From Desulfobulbus_C sp964551175 (lineage in GTDB: Bacteria; Desulfobacterota; Desulfobulbia; Desulfobulbales; Desulfobulbaceae): a stretch of DNA of 22,853 nucleotides. Below the pieces are notes generated by a model. That model was not told the origin of the DNA. It did not search any database and worked only from the letters and a program-made list of their open reading frames with translations. The DNA is taken from contig CAZKBZ010000042.1 in NCBI GenBank assembly GCA_964551175.1, positions 1 to 22,853 of the forward strand, written 5' to 3'. The stretch's first letter is position 1. Each line of letters begins with the position of its first letter. A program made the translations under genes and the position numbers. Below, piece after piece: positions 15,836 through 22,844 of the stretch.

Positions 15836-16849
15836 TCATCCTACCCGATATGTCAGGGGTGGAATATGTTCTTCCCCGGAGATGGTGCAGTTGTGCAGCA
15901 CGCAGTGAGCGCCGATAACCGCATCATCGCCCAGTCTGCATTGCTGGAGCACTGTGCCGGTTTCAAGAAGTACTCTGCTGCCGATTGTCGATCTGCCTGT
16001 AATCCTTACCCCGGCCTGAACAATGGTATCCCGGCCGATTATACAGTCAGGGGAGATAAGAATGGTTTCAGGCGAGTACATGGTCACGCCGCTGAGCATG
16101 AGTTCGCGGTTATATCGCATCTGCAGTTCTCCATGTGCCTGGGCAAGTTCTACCCGGGAATTGACACCGAGAACGTCAATGGCGTCAGAGTGGAGGAATG
16201 AATGGACCTTGTGGCCCTGACGATCTGCAATGGCCACGATATCGGTCAGATAGACCTCCCCCTGGCTGTTGTCGGTACCGACCTGCTTCAGAGAAGAAAA
16301 CAGAAATTGTGCATCAACCAGGTAGATGCCTGCATTTATTTCCTGTATTGCCAGCTGTTCCTCTGTGGCATCCTTCTGCTCAACTATTTTCAGAACATGA
16401 CCGTCACTGTCGCTGATGATTCTGCCGTAACCAAAGGGATTGTCAAGCAGGGTGGTCATCAAAGTAAGCATAGCACCGCTGTTGCAATGCTGGTGGATCA
16501 TGGCCTGCAGGGTGGAGGGGCGGATAAGCGGGGTGTCACCGCAGATGATCATTACCATATCTGCAGACTCGCAGGCATCTTCGGCACAGAGAACCGCGTG
16601 GCCGGTGCCAAGCTGTTCATCCTGAAAAACCGGCGTAACACTGTATCCTGCCAGTGAATCAAGAACCCTCTGACCCTGGTGACCGACAATAACGGCGATA
16701 CGGTCGATTTCAGTCTGTGTTACCGCATCCAGCACGTGGTGCAGCATGGGCTTGAAAAAAAGTTCGTGCAGCACCTTGGCCCTGTCGGATTTCATCCGGG
16801 TGCCTTTGCCGGCGGCAAGGATTACTGCAGTGATCGTGGGACCTTTCAT
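15836..16849 (-). CDS. GlmU-like nucleotidyltransferase lacking the acetyltransferase domain
   Basis: The 337-aa product carries the nucleotidyltransferase signature VILAAGKGTRMKSDRAKVLH (9-28), the GxGHAVL motif (E-Q-L-G-T-G-H-A-V-L), G-D-T-P-L-I-R, FGYGRII, V-E-Q-K-D-A-T and N-A-G-I-Y. All are typical of GlmU, which makes UDP-N-acetylglucosamine. The C-terminal part is only about 85 residues of left-handed beta-helix repeats and ends PPLTYRVG. The acetyl-CoA-binding and catalytic part that brings GlmU to about 450 residues is absent, so the protein should uridylylate but not acetylate. The start is the ATG before K-G-P-T, with GGAG ten bases upstream; an upstream TTG at 16939 is unlikely. 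It lies 113 bp after the WYL regulator. Confidence 0.85.
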   Translation of the reverse strand: MKGPTITAVILAAGKGTRMKSDRAKVLHELFFKPMLHHVLDAVTQTEIDRIAVIVGHQGQRVLDSLAGYSVTPVFQDEQLGTGHAVLCAEDACESADMVMIICGDTPLIRPSTLQAMIHQHCNSGAMLTLMTTLLDNPFGYGRIISDSDGHVLKIVEQKDATEEQLAIQEINAGIYLVDAQFLFSSLKQVGTDNSQGEVYLTDIVAIADRQGHKVHSFLHSDAIDVLGVNSRVELAQAHGELQMRYNRELMLSGVTMYSPETILISPDCIIGRDTIVQAGVRITGRSTIGSRVLLETGTVLQQCRLGDDAVIGAHCVLHNCTISGEEHIPPLTYRVG

Positions 16850-16962
16850 GGGACGGGTACTCCAGCTGTTTTTGTAGAAGGATTCAGCTTGCGAAAATTT
16901 GTCGGTTTCATAAAATATGCCAAGGTCAGTCTCAGGCAAGACTATTCAACATGTTGCCATGA

Positions 16963-17892
16963 TCACTCATAGCGGCTGACCATTGCTGCTATTCTGCTCT
17001 TTATTTTTTTTCTTAATGATTCCGGAGCGATCACTTCCGCCTCGTCACCAAACTGCAGCACCTTCATGATCAGCTCCCGGTCATCCGCCACCGGCAGATG
17101 AAGCAGAATGCCGGTTTTTATCTGATCAATCTGCTGCTCAGGATGCCAGTGCTGTTCACGAACGATTTCCGCTGCCCGGCCGGTCAGGGAAATAGTTGCT
17201 GTAAAACGGGCTTTGCCCTTGAAAATGCCGAACACCCCGGTCAGGTACTCATCATCGACTTCCAGCCGGTGTTCGACCTGCTCTTCCACATCCTCAATCG
17301 ATCGGATTCTGGAGAGATGAAAAAGTCTTTTTTCCTGCCGAAGATGACACCAGGCCAGCAGATACCAGCGTCCCTGATACTGAACAAGCTTGAGAGGATC
17401 AATGCGGCGAAAGCTCTCCTGCTCTTTGTTTCCATATTGAATATCAAGCTGCATCCCGTCAAGCAACCCGTTGAGTACTGTATTGAATACCAGTTCATCC
17501 ACCGGCTGCACTTCTATCCATTCACAGAAAATCAGGTCGTCAATGTGTTCCCGGTGACTGAACACCATGGAAGAAAGCTTTTTCTGCAGAAGTTTCAACT
17601 CCGGCAAGGTTTCGAGGCCGGTTTCCGAGGCCATGGAACTGAGCATACCTAAAAAAAGAACGATCCTGGGACTGTCCTCAAAGGGGAGACGGAAACCTTC
17701 CTCCTGATAAAAATACCCGTTTTGCCGCGGGTCGAATTTGAGCGGCGCCAGCAATCGGTCACGGAGATAGGCAATATCACGGTGAGCCGTTGCCGGGGAT
17801 ACTTCAAATTCTTCCGCCAGATCGCTGGCATTGGGAAACCGGCCGGCCTGGATGCGGGAATGAAAAGAGTATATTCGTTCAAGCAGTGACAT
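16963..17892 (-). CDS. WYL-domain transcriptional regulator (YafY family)
   Basis: The 309-aa protein has an N-terminal winged helix-turn-helix (MSLLERIYSFHSRIQ, ASDLAEEFEVSPATAHRDIAYLRDRL; residues 1-48). A central region is followed by a WYL domain with L-V-Q-Y-Q-G-R-W176-Y-L-L-A-W and R-L-F-H-L-S-R-I-R-S-I (about 165-200). A C-terminal WCX extension (about 215-309) ends in a VLQFGDEAEVIAP-type motif. WYL proteins sense ligands such as nucleotides or single-stranded nucleic acid and often control stress, defence or metabolic genes. The leader holds a hairpin and an inverted repeat over its candidate promoter, which would suit autoregulation and control of the divergent gene at 18017. The ribosome site is poor (AGAAG). 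Confidence 0.87.
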   Translation of the reverse strand: MSLLERIYSFHSRIQAGRFPNASDLAEEFEVSPATAHRDIAYLRDRLLAPLKFDPRQNGYFYQEEGFRLPFEDSPRIVLFLGMLSSMASETGLETLPELKLLQKKLSSMVFSHREHIDDLIFCEWIEVQPVDELVFNTVLNGLLDGMQLDIQYGNKEQESFRRIDPLKLVQYQGRWYLLAWCHLRQEKRLFHLSRIRSIEDVEEQVEHRLEVDDEYLTGVFGIFKGKARFTATISLTGRAAEIVREQHWHPEQQIDQIKTGILLHLPVADDRELIMKVLQFGDEAEVIAPESLRKKIKSRIAAMVSRYE

Positions 17893-17920
17893 TTATTTTT
17901 TTTCTTCTGCAGCACAAACA

Positions 17921-17950
17921 CCCTCAGCTTTTTTTCAAAAAAAGTGAGGG
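17921..17950 (-). other. Long hairpin at the start of the WYL regulator leader
   Basis: CCCTCA, one extra G, CTTTTTTT, a single C, AAAAAAAG and TGAGGG form a near-perfect inverted repeat with a 14-bp stem and one bulged base. There is no T run outside the stem. If transcription starts near 17951, it would form the 5' end of the WYL mRNA. Confidence 0.5.
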
Positions 17951-17953
17951 GTC

Positions 17954-17968
17954 TGTCACTATATGACA
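17954..17968. promoter_or_regulatory. Candidate operator between the WYL regulator and the divergent orphan gene
   Basis: TGTCA (17954-17958), 5 bp, TGACA (17964-17968) is an inverted repeat centred on CTATA. On the minus strand it contains TATAGT, a plausible -10 for the WYL gene, with TTGACT about 20 bp upstream, a rather long spacing. A regulator binding here could repress its own gene and affect the plus-strand gene at 18017. Confidence 0.4.
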
Positions 17969-18016
17969 AACCGCTCCTGTTACAGTCAAGATAAATAACA
18001 ACACAGGAGGAATGTC

Positions 18017-18379
18017 ATGCAGTATAAAATGGTTGTCCGCAGAACAATGTTTGATTTTGATCTGACAGAACAGGGAAGCGTCAGGCTGCGTTCCGTTCAT
18101 TTTTTACATCACGCCAGCATGAAACAACAGAACGACCTGCTGCTGGTGACGGAAAACGATACGGTCCAGTTTTTCCTGGACAGGGCAACTCCACTGGCAC
18201 ACCTGTCCAGAGAACAGTTCAAGTTTTTAAGTGGTGCTTCAAGGTATTTTGGTTATATGCCAGACCAGGAACAACTGCCGGTCTGGTTGTGGGCAGGAAG
18301 CCTGGATTTACCGGAAGACCTTTCGCAGCAGGTACGCAGCACCCTCCATCCGCAACCCGAACCAGCCTGTTGCGGATGA
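18017..18379 (+). CDS. Unrecognised 120-aa protein divergent from the WYL regulator
   Basis: The ATG is preceded by ACAGGAGG at an ideal distance, which makes this a real gene. The product appears soluble, with a beta-rich first half (M-Q-Y-K-M-V-V-R-R-T-M-F-D-F-D-L, SVRLRSVHFLHH, NDLLLVTENDTVQFFLD) and a more helical second half (LAHLSREQFKFLSGASRYFGY, LDLPEDLSQQVRSTL). It ends P-A-C-C-G, a terminal double cysteine that might bind metal. There is no signal peptide or membrane span. I do not recognise the family. Its 124-bp shared upstream region with the WYL regulator suggests it is that regulator's target. Confidence 0.75.
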   Translation: MQYKMVVRRTMFDFDLTEQGSVRLRSVHFLHHASMKQQNDLLLVTENDTVQFFLDRATPLAHLSREQFKFLSGASRYFGYMPDQEQLPVWLWAGSLDLPEDLSQQVRSTLHPQPEPACCG

Positions 18380-18520
18380 AGATCTACTGTCGAAAAAGAA
18401 ACAGGATCATCAGGGGCATACGGTTTATACTGCGGTTGCCTGCACAAAGTACTTGTGGCGGTTATCGGGGAAAAAAGGGATTCCAGCGACTGAAGACAGG
18501 ACCTGAGCTATCGGGTTCTG

Positions 18521-18868
18521 TCAGTAAAACTTTCCTCCGTTGCTGACAACCAGGATTACCAGGACAAGGGACAGGAAAAAATATCCATACACCGGAATAT
18601 TCCTGGTAAAGTTTCCTGTTTTTATTGCATTAAAAACTGCTATGGATCCGCCTAACAGGTGAACAATGGTGACAACCGTTACAGGTAACAGAATGGAACC
18701 GGTTTCAGACGCGCTCTGATCAAGATTCACCCAGATGATATATGCGCCAATGACAAGAGACAGTAAGCAGAAAACAGTCATCCTGTCTGCTGTCTGCTGA
18801 CACTGTTGCCGTTGTTCCTGGTCCATTGAAAACTCAGCGGAGTAAAAAAACCGTAAGCCACGGTTCAT
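18521..18868 (-). CDS. Small multi-pass membrane protein, unknown function
   Basis: The 115-aa ORF has three hydrophobic stretches suited to membrane spans: about 31-49 (VFCLLSLVIGAYIIWVNL), 60-83 (LLPVTVVTIVHLLGGSIAVF) and 92-108 (VYGYFFLSLVLVILVV). The N terminus is polar and glutamine-rich (M-D-Q-E-Q-R-Q-Q-C-Q-Q-T-A-D-R-M). An internal ATG at 18826 begins exactly at this polar part and is an equally likely start; neither has a good ribosome site. It resembles generic inner-membrane proteins, and I cannot assign a family. It is convergent with the 120-aa gene upstream and follows the vWA gene on the same strand, separated by a hairpin. Confidence 0.6.
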   Translation of the reverse strand: MNRGLRFFYSAEFSMDQEQRQQCQQTADRMTVFCLLSLVIGAYIIWVNLDQSASETGSILLPVTVVTIVHLLGGSIAVFNAIKTGNFTRNIPVYGYFFLSLVLVILVVSNGGKFY

Positions 18869-18894
18869 TGATAAACTGTGATTGCACTTTCTCT

Positions 18895-18924
18895 ATTATT
18901 AGCAGAAATACAACAGAGTTACAA
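18895..18924 (-). promoter_or_regulatory. Weak candidate promoter of the small membrane protein gene
   Basis: On the minus strand TTGTAA (18924-18919) and AATAAT (18900-18895) are 18 bp apart, matching four and five of six consensus bases. It would give a short leader before the start at 18868. Confidence 0.3.
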
Positions 18925-18937
18925 GCAGGCAGGCCAT

Positions 18938-18965
18938 CAGCCCCCGGATATTTTTCCGGGGGCTG
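18938..18965 (-). terminator. GC-rich hairpin after the vWA lipoprotein gene
   Basis: CAGCCCCCGG (18938-18947) and CCGGGGGCTG (18956-18965) pair perfectly over 10 bp with an 8-base loop, starting 10 bp after the vWA stop codon. No T run follows on the minus strand, so it may act as a terminator needing help or as a 3' end stabiliser. Confidence 0.5.
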
Positions 18966-18974
18966 AATGTTGTC

Positions 18975-20687
18975 TCAATGGGGCAGCAGTTGACTCATTT
19001 CAACAAGGCGAATAAATTCAGCCCGGTATCCTTCAGCATCAGCACCCTTTGCTCCCCGCGCATAATCAAGTACTGTTTCGTAATCCAGTTTGCCACTTAA
19101 CTCGGAGCCGGTGAGCAACATGCCGTAGCCGGCAACTGAAGCAGCAAAGCGGAAATCATCGCTGGTGTTGTTCAGATCGGCAGTATTGTCCCTGACAACT
19201 GCTGTAAGAAGTATGGACTCATCGTTCTGCAGAGTTTTGTAGCGCAGCTTGATGGTCATCATTTCACTGGAATTTTTTGCATTGATTCCAGCCTTCACCT
19301 GCTGGTACTTGAGCGGATCCACGGAAGGCAGGTCTCTGCTGCCTGCAGGTATCAACTCATACAGGGCAGTGACCGTGTGGCCGACCCCGATCTCACCTGC
19401 ATCTTTAGTATCGTCATTAAAATCTTCATCTGCAAGTATCCGGTTCTCGTATCCGATAAGCCGGTAAGCTCCCACCTTTGCCGGGTTGAATTCAACCTGA
19501 ACCTTGACATCACGGGCCAGAGCAAACAGAGTGCCGCTCATCTCTTTGACCATCACCTTTTTTGCTTCCAGCAGGTTATCGATATATGCATAGTTGCCGT
19601 TGCCTTTATCAGCCAGAATTTCCATGGTGTCATCATGGTAATTACCCATACCAAAGCCCAGCACTGTCAAAAAAATTCCTGATTTTCTTTTTTCTTCGAC
19701 AAGTTTCTGCAGTTCTCCGCGACTTGTTGTCCCTACATTGAAGTCTCCGTCCGAAGCAAGGATTATCCGATTATTGCCCTTTGGCATGAACACCTGCTCA
19801 GCCAGCCTGTACGCAGTGATAATACCGCTGGAACCATGCGTCGATCCTCCTGCTCCCAGTGAATCTATGGCTGCCAGAATCTTCTGTTGCTCTGAGCCTG
19901 CTGTCGGTTCCAGAACTATACGATCACTGCCGGCATAGACAACCATGGACACCCGATCATCCTTATCCAACTGTTTGACCAGCATCTTCATTGACTGCTT
20001 GAGCAGCGGCAGTTTATTCCGGGCAGACATGGAACCTGAGACATCAACAAGGAACACCATATTTGACGGCGGCAAATCTTTTTTATCAATGTCCCTGGCC
20101 TTCAACCCTATCCTGACCAGCTGATGACTCTCATTCCAGGGACAGGGACCAAGTTCCGCGGTCACGGAGAAGGGGTGTTTACCTGATGGCTGAGGATAGG
20201 AGTAGGAGAAATAGTTGACCATCTCCTCAATCCGGACTGCTCCGGCCGGCGGTAAGGTTCCCTGGTTGATAAACCGCCGGATATTACTGTACGAAGCCGT
20301 ATCCACATCAATGGAAAAAGTAGAGAGCGGGTCGTTGCTGACATTGATGAAGCCGTTTTCATGTACTCCATTATACGACTCTGTGTTCCAGGTGGGCGTA
20401 GACATCGCAACAGTATCAACTCCGGCTGCAGCAGGCAGAGAAGCAGTCATCATCCTGGCTGCTGTCAGCTTTGTTCCCGCACTCTTGCTTGTTACCTTAT
20501 CCTGCTGAGACAGCGTATGATCATTCTTCACTTCCTGCACGGGTACGGCAGGAGGAGTTTTTTCTTTCACAACTGATGATGCAGTGTTGCTCGTCTCCTC
20601 TGTCTGTTCCGAAAATTCATTCGATCCGGTACAGGCCGCAAAGGCGATAACAAGGGCAATGGTTATAAGCTGCTTACTGATCTTCAT
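18975..20687 (-). CDS. YfbK-type von Willebrand factor A domain lipoprotein
   Basis: The 570-aa protein starts at the ATG with GGAG seven bases upstream. A lipoprotein-like signal (MKISKQL, hydrophobic core, F-A-A-C19) is followed by a long Ser/Thr/Gln-rich tether (20-95). The vWF N-terminal domain has FSIDVDTASYSNIRRFI, GTLPPAGAVRIEEMVNYF and YSYP (124-164). The vWA domain carries the metal-site motif D215-V-S-G-S-M-S, a loop threonine in GGSTHGSSG, and ASDGDFNVG. The C-terminal part (about 400-570) resembles DUF3520, ending A-E-F-I-R-L-V-E-M. YfbK-type proteins are envelope proteins of unknown function. It is divergent from a sigma/anti-sigma pair, which suggests common control. Phe at position -3 of the lipobox is slightly unusual. 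Confidence 0.87.
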   Translation of the reverse strand: MKISKQLITIALVIAFAACTGSNEFSEQTEETSNTASSVVKEKTPPAVPVQEVKNDHTLSQQDKVTSKSAGTKLTAARMMTASLPAAAGVDTVAMSTPTWNTESYNGVHENGFINVSNDPLSTFSIDVDTASYSNIRRFINQGTLPPAGAVRIEEMVNYFSYSYPQPSGKHPFSVTAELGPCPWNESHQLVRIGLKARDIDKKDLPPSNMVFLVDVSGSMSARNKLPLLKQSMKMLVKQLDKDDRVSMVVYAGSDRIVLEPTAGSEQQKILAAIDSLGAGGSTHGSSGIITAYRLAEQVFMPKGNNRIILASDGDFNVGTTSRGELQKLVEEKRKSGIFLTVLGFGMGNYHDDTMEILADKGNGNYAYIDNLLEAKKVMVKEMSGTLFALARDVKVQVEFNPAKVGAYRLIGYENRILADEDFNDDTKDAGEIGVGHTVTALYELIPAGSRDLPSVDPLKYQQVKAGINAKNSSEMMTIKLRYKTLQNDESILLTAVVRDNTADLNNTSDDFRFAASVAGYGMLLTGSELSGKLDYETVLDYARGAKGADAEGYRAEFIRLVEMSQLLPH

Positions 20688-20720
20688 GGTGGTTCTCCCT
20701 GTTTGATATTCATTTTCCGG

Positions 20721-20737
20721 ACAGCCGTATCGGCTGT
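20721..20737 (-). other. Small perfect hairpin in the leader of the vWA gene
   Basis: ACAGCCG (20721-20727), TAT, CGGCTGT (20731-20737) form a 7-bp stem with a 3-base loop about 34 bases upstream of the vWA start. On the minus strand it is preceded by GGA, giving GGAACAGCCG, which resembles an ECF-type -35 element. No CGT-type -10 follows at the right distance. Confidence 0.35.
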
Positions 20738-20883
20738 TCCTGTGCTCTACTGTGTTGACTGACGGACAGGTAAGAAGTTTTTGTCGGAGATTTATTTTTT
20801 CTGTTGTTTTTTGAGTACGGAAGAGGCTACCGTCTACACAGAAAATCCATTTCAAGACAACCCATCACCGCCGTATTAAACAG

Positions 20884-21723
20884 TTGAAGGATCTCAAGCA
20901 GGAAATAGCTGCTCACTGGCCGCTCATCAACCGGATTGCCGGACGCAGATTCATCAACACCAACTGTGCCGAGGAAGCTGCCCTCTATGTCATAAACCGG
21001 CTTGAAGAAGATGATTGCCGTCGGCTTCGAACATTCAGCGGAAGAGCAAGATTCTCCACATTCATCAGCTCACTGACTATCAGGCTGCTGGAAGATTTTT
21101 CCAGGAAAAAATTCGGCAGGATAAGACCGCCCGTGTGGATTACAGCATTGGGCGGTATCTGGGTAACGCTTTTTCAACTGCTCTGTCTGCAACGACTCAG
21201 TGTTGTTGAGGCAATTGAAACCATGAAGAGTCGAGTTGCAACCAGTAAACAGCAACAGGTTGAAGAGACAGCATGGACCATTCTGGAAAAAATTACAGAT
21301 TGCGGTAAACACCAGGGAGTTGAAGTTCCCCTTGATGATGCAGGTGAAGGGCAGCTAACGGCTCGGGATACTCTAATAAATCGGTCCAATGACCCGGAAA
21401 GCAAATTATTGAAAAATGAACGTAGCGTATTGTTTGAGCTGTTTTTCAAAAATGCAGTAACAGAAGAGAACATCCATTCATTCGCAGAACATTCTTTTAC
21501 GGCCATCATGAAAAATCCAATCCGGATATCAGCGGAAGAACGATTACTGCTGAAGCTCTGCTTTCAGGATGAACTCTCTGTGACCAAGGCAGGAAAAATG
21601 CTGGGCTTGAATGCAAACCAGAGCCACGGAAAAATACGTCGCCTGCTGACCCGACTGCGCGAGGAATTTGACCGGGCGGGTATTGGAGACGAACTGAGGG
21701 AATTGCTGCATGAAGAGGGGTAA
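20884..21723 (+). CDS. Atypical sigma-70-family (ECF-like) sigma factor
   Basis: The 279-aa product has a sigma region 2-like start (residues 5-80: LINRIAGRRF, CAEEAALYVINRL, FSGRARFSTFISSLTIRLLEDFSRKKFGR). It ends in a region 4 helix-turn-helix (about 214-265: ISAEERLLLKLCFQDELSVTKAGKMLGLNANQSHGKIRRLLTRLREEF). Between them lie about 130 residues (80-213), much longer than the linker of ordinary ECF factors, including a hydrophobic LGGIWVTLFQLLCLQRLS stretch. The frame is open back to 20815 with no ATG, so the TTG at 20884 is the best start; no ribosome site is visible. The downstream anti-sigma gene and divergent vWA gene support the role. Its promoter targets are unknown. Confidence 0.75.
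   Translation: MKDLKQEIAAHWPLINRIAGRRFINTNCAEEAALYVINRLEEDDCRRLRTFSGRARFSTFISSLTIRLLEDFSRKKFGRIRPPVWITALGGIWVTLFQLLCLQRLSVVEAIETMKSRVATSKQQQVEETAWTILEKITDCGKHQGVEVPLDDAGEGQLTARDTLINRSNDPESKLLKNERSVLFELFFKNAVTEENIHSFAEHSFTAIMKNPIRISAEERLLLKLCFQDELSVTKAGKMLGLNANQSHGKIRRLLTRLREEFDRAGIGDELRELLHEEG
21707..21720 (+). repeat. Copy 1 of a 14-bp direct repeat
   Basis: TGCATGAAGAGGGG at the end of the sigma gene is repeated exactly at 22567-22580 in the anti-sigma gene. Both copies are followed within 10 bases by CAATTG. Both encode H-E-E-G. Confidence 0.5.
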
Positions 21724-21782
21724 GAGCAATTGCAGTGACAAAACAGGTATACTTGTCCGTCAGGATATACAGGTAACGAACC

Positions 21783-22751
21783 ATGGCTGAAATCCACGAT
21801 TTTGACAAGAAAAAGTACAGCGACCGAAAGGCGGCCCTGCTGGCACTTGCTGCAACAGCCGGTAATGGGGAAAAAACCAGCTGCCTGACTGACGATGAAA
21901 TGGCCAGCCTGGTGGACAACCAGTGTTCACCGATTGATCATGACAAGTTTATCAACCACCTTGCACATTGTGAAATCTGCTACCGGCACTGGCTGGAGCT
22001 TTCTGAGGTTGCGGCATCCGAAAACAAGACAAGATCCGGAAAAATTATCCAGGGATTCTTTCACTCTCGAAACCTTGCCTGGGCAGGTTCAGCTCTTGCG
22101 GCCGCTGCCTCTATTGTCCTGTTCCTGAACCTAACTGAAAAAAATAATGGACCTGTTATCCATTCACCCATTCGGACAGAAGTGAAGCGTTCAAAAGTAT
22201 CAACACAACAGATTCAGAATGATGCTGACCAGGCCGACTCAAATCGCGGGATCCAGGAGTACAATATCAGCAACATCACAGACAAAGCAACAGAACCAGC
22301 CAAGGATATTCAGGCATCAATGCCTTCCTCTGTATTGTTGTCAGAGAAGAAACAACTTCCTGATAAACTGACAACCAGTAAACTGAAAACAGAATCCATG
22401 GCACTCGGCAAAACAGCACAACCACATGGTAGAAGTCGAGGTGAAGGAAAAGATGATCTCTCTCTGAAAGAAATAACCCAAAGCCAGCCACAGATCGATG
22501 AATGGATAGAAAAAATACAACACGGATGTTCAGCCCAGAATAAAAATCCCCTGTTCTGGGAAAAAATGCATGAAGAGGGGAAGCAATTGAAACAAGTCGA
22601 CAGCCCTGAGGAAAAACAACTGGTCAAGGACCTGCTGTCGTTGATTCAGCAGCTGCAGCTGTCCTCAGAAAAAAGCCAGACACTCTGCCGGCAGATTCTA
22701 CAGCGGCTGGAAACAAACAGCGGTCATCAGGAACAACCGGCTATTCAATGA
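21783..22751 (+). CDS. Membrane-bound zinc-finger anti-sigma factor
   Basis: The 322-aa product has an N-terminal cytoplasmic part with a zf-HC2 (ZAS-like) motif H59-L-A-H-C63-E-I-C66, preceded by LTDDEMASLVD. One membrane span follows (about 98-117, LAWAGSALAAAASIVLFLNL). The long outer part (118-322) is hydrophilic and low-complexity to about 215, then helical (IDEWIEKIQHG, QLVKDLLSLIQQLQLSS, LCRQILQRLE). Such proteins hold a sigma factor at the membrane until an envelope signal releases it. The upstream gene, 59 bp away, encodes the likely partner. The outer domain does not match a sensor I recognise. The coding run ends 54 bp before a strong terminator. Confidence 0.83.
   Translation: MAEIHDFDKKKYSDRKAALLALAATAGNGEKTSCLTDDEMASLVDNQCSPIDHDKFINHLAHCEICYRHWLELSEVAASENKTRSGKIIQGFFHSRNLAWAGSALAAAASIVLFLNLTEKNNGPVIHSPIRTEVKRSKVSTQQIQNDADQADSNRGIQEYNISNITDKATEPAKDIQASMPSSVLLSEKKQLPDKLTTSKLKTESMALGKTAQPHGRSRGEGKDDLSLKEITQSQPQIDEWIEKIQHGCSAQNKNPLFWEKMHEEGKQLKQVDSPEEKQLVKDLLSLIQQLQLSSEKSQTLCRQILQRLETNSGHQEQPAIQ
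22567..22580 (+). repeat. Copy 2 of the 14-bp direct repeat
   Basis: Exact match to 21707-21720, here inside the anti-sigma gene (reads M-H-E-E-G), followed by AAGCAATTG where copy 1 has TAAGAGCAATTG. Confidence 0.5.
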
Positions 22752-22805
22752 ATACCAGGAGGACGGAGAAAGAGCAATTCACAATGGTCCCCCCCATCAA
22801 ACGCA

Positions 22806-22844
22806 AAAAGCCCTTGTCACGGATGTGACAAGGGCTTTTGTTGT
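22806..22844 (+). terminator. Rho-independent terminator of the sigma / anti-sigma operon
   Basis: AAAAGCCCTTGTCAC (22806-22820), loop GGAT, GTGACAAGGGCTTTT (22825-22839) form a perfect 15-bp stem followed by a T-rich tail (GTTGT). A and T runs at both ends would let it work in both directions. Confidence 0.88.

Noticed and set aside
16948..16957. CAACATGTTG palindrome after the WYL regulator gene
   Set aside because: A 10-bp palindrome is expected by chance at this scale and no promoter sits beside it.
16850..16962. CTGAGA motif before the GlmU/ThiSF genes, suggesting a thiamine (TPP) riboswitch
   Set aside because: Only the short motif is present; the other conserved TPP elements are missing, and part of the stretch reads as an upstream extension of the frame.
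22784..22828. 14-codon ORF after GGAGG-like bases at the right edge (MVPPIKRKKPLSRM)
   Set aside because: It ends inside the terminator stem and looks like chance; no evidence for a leader peptide, since it is downstream of the operon.
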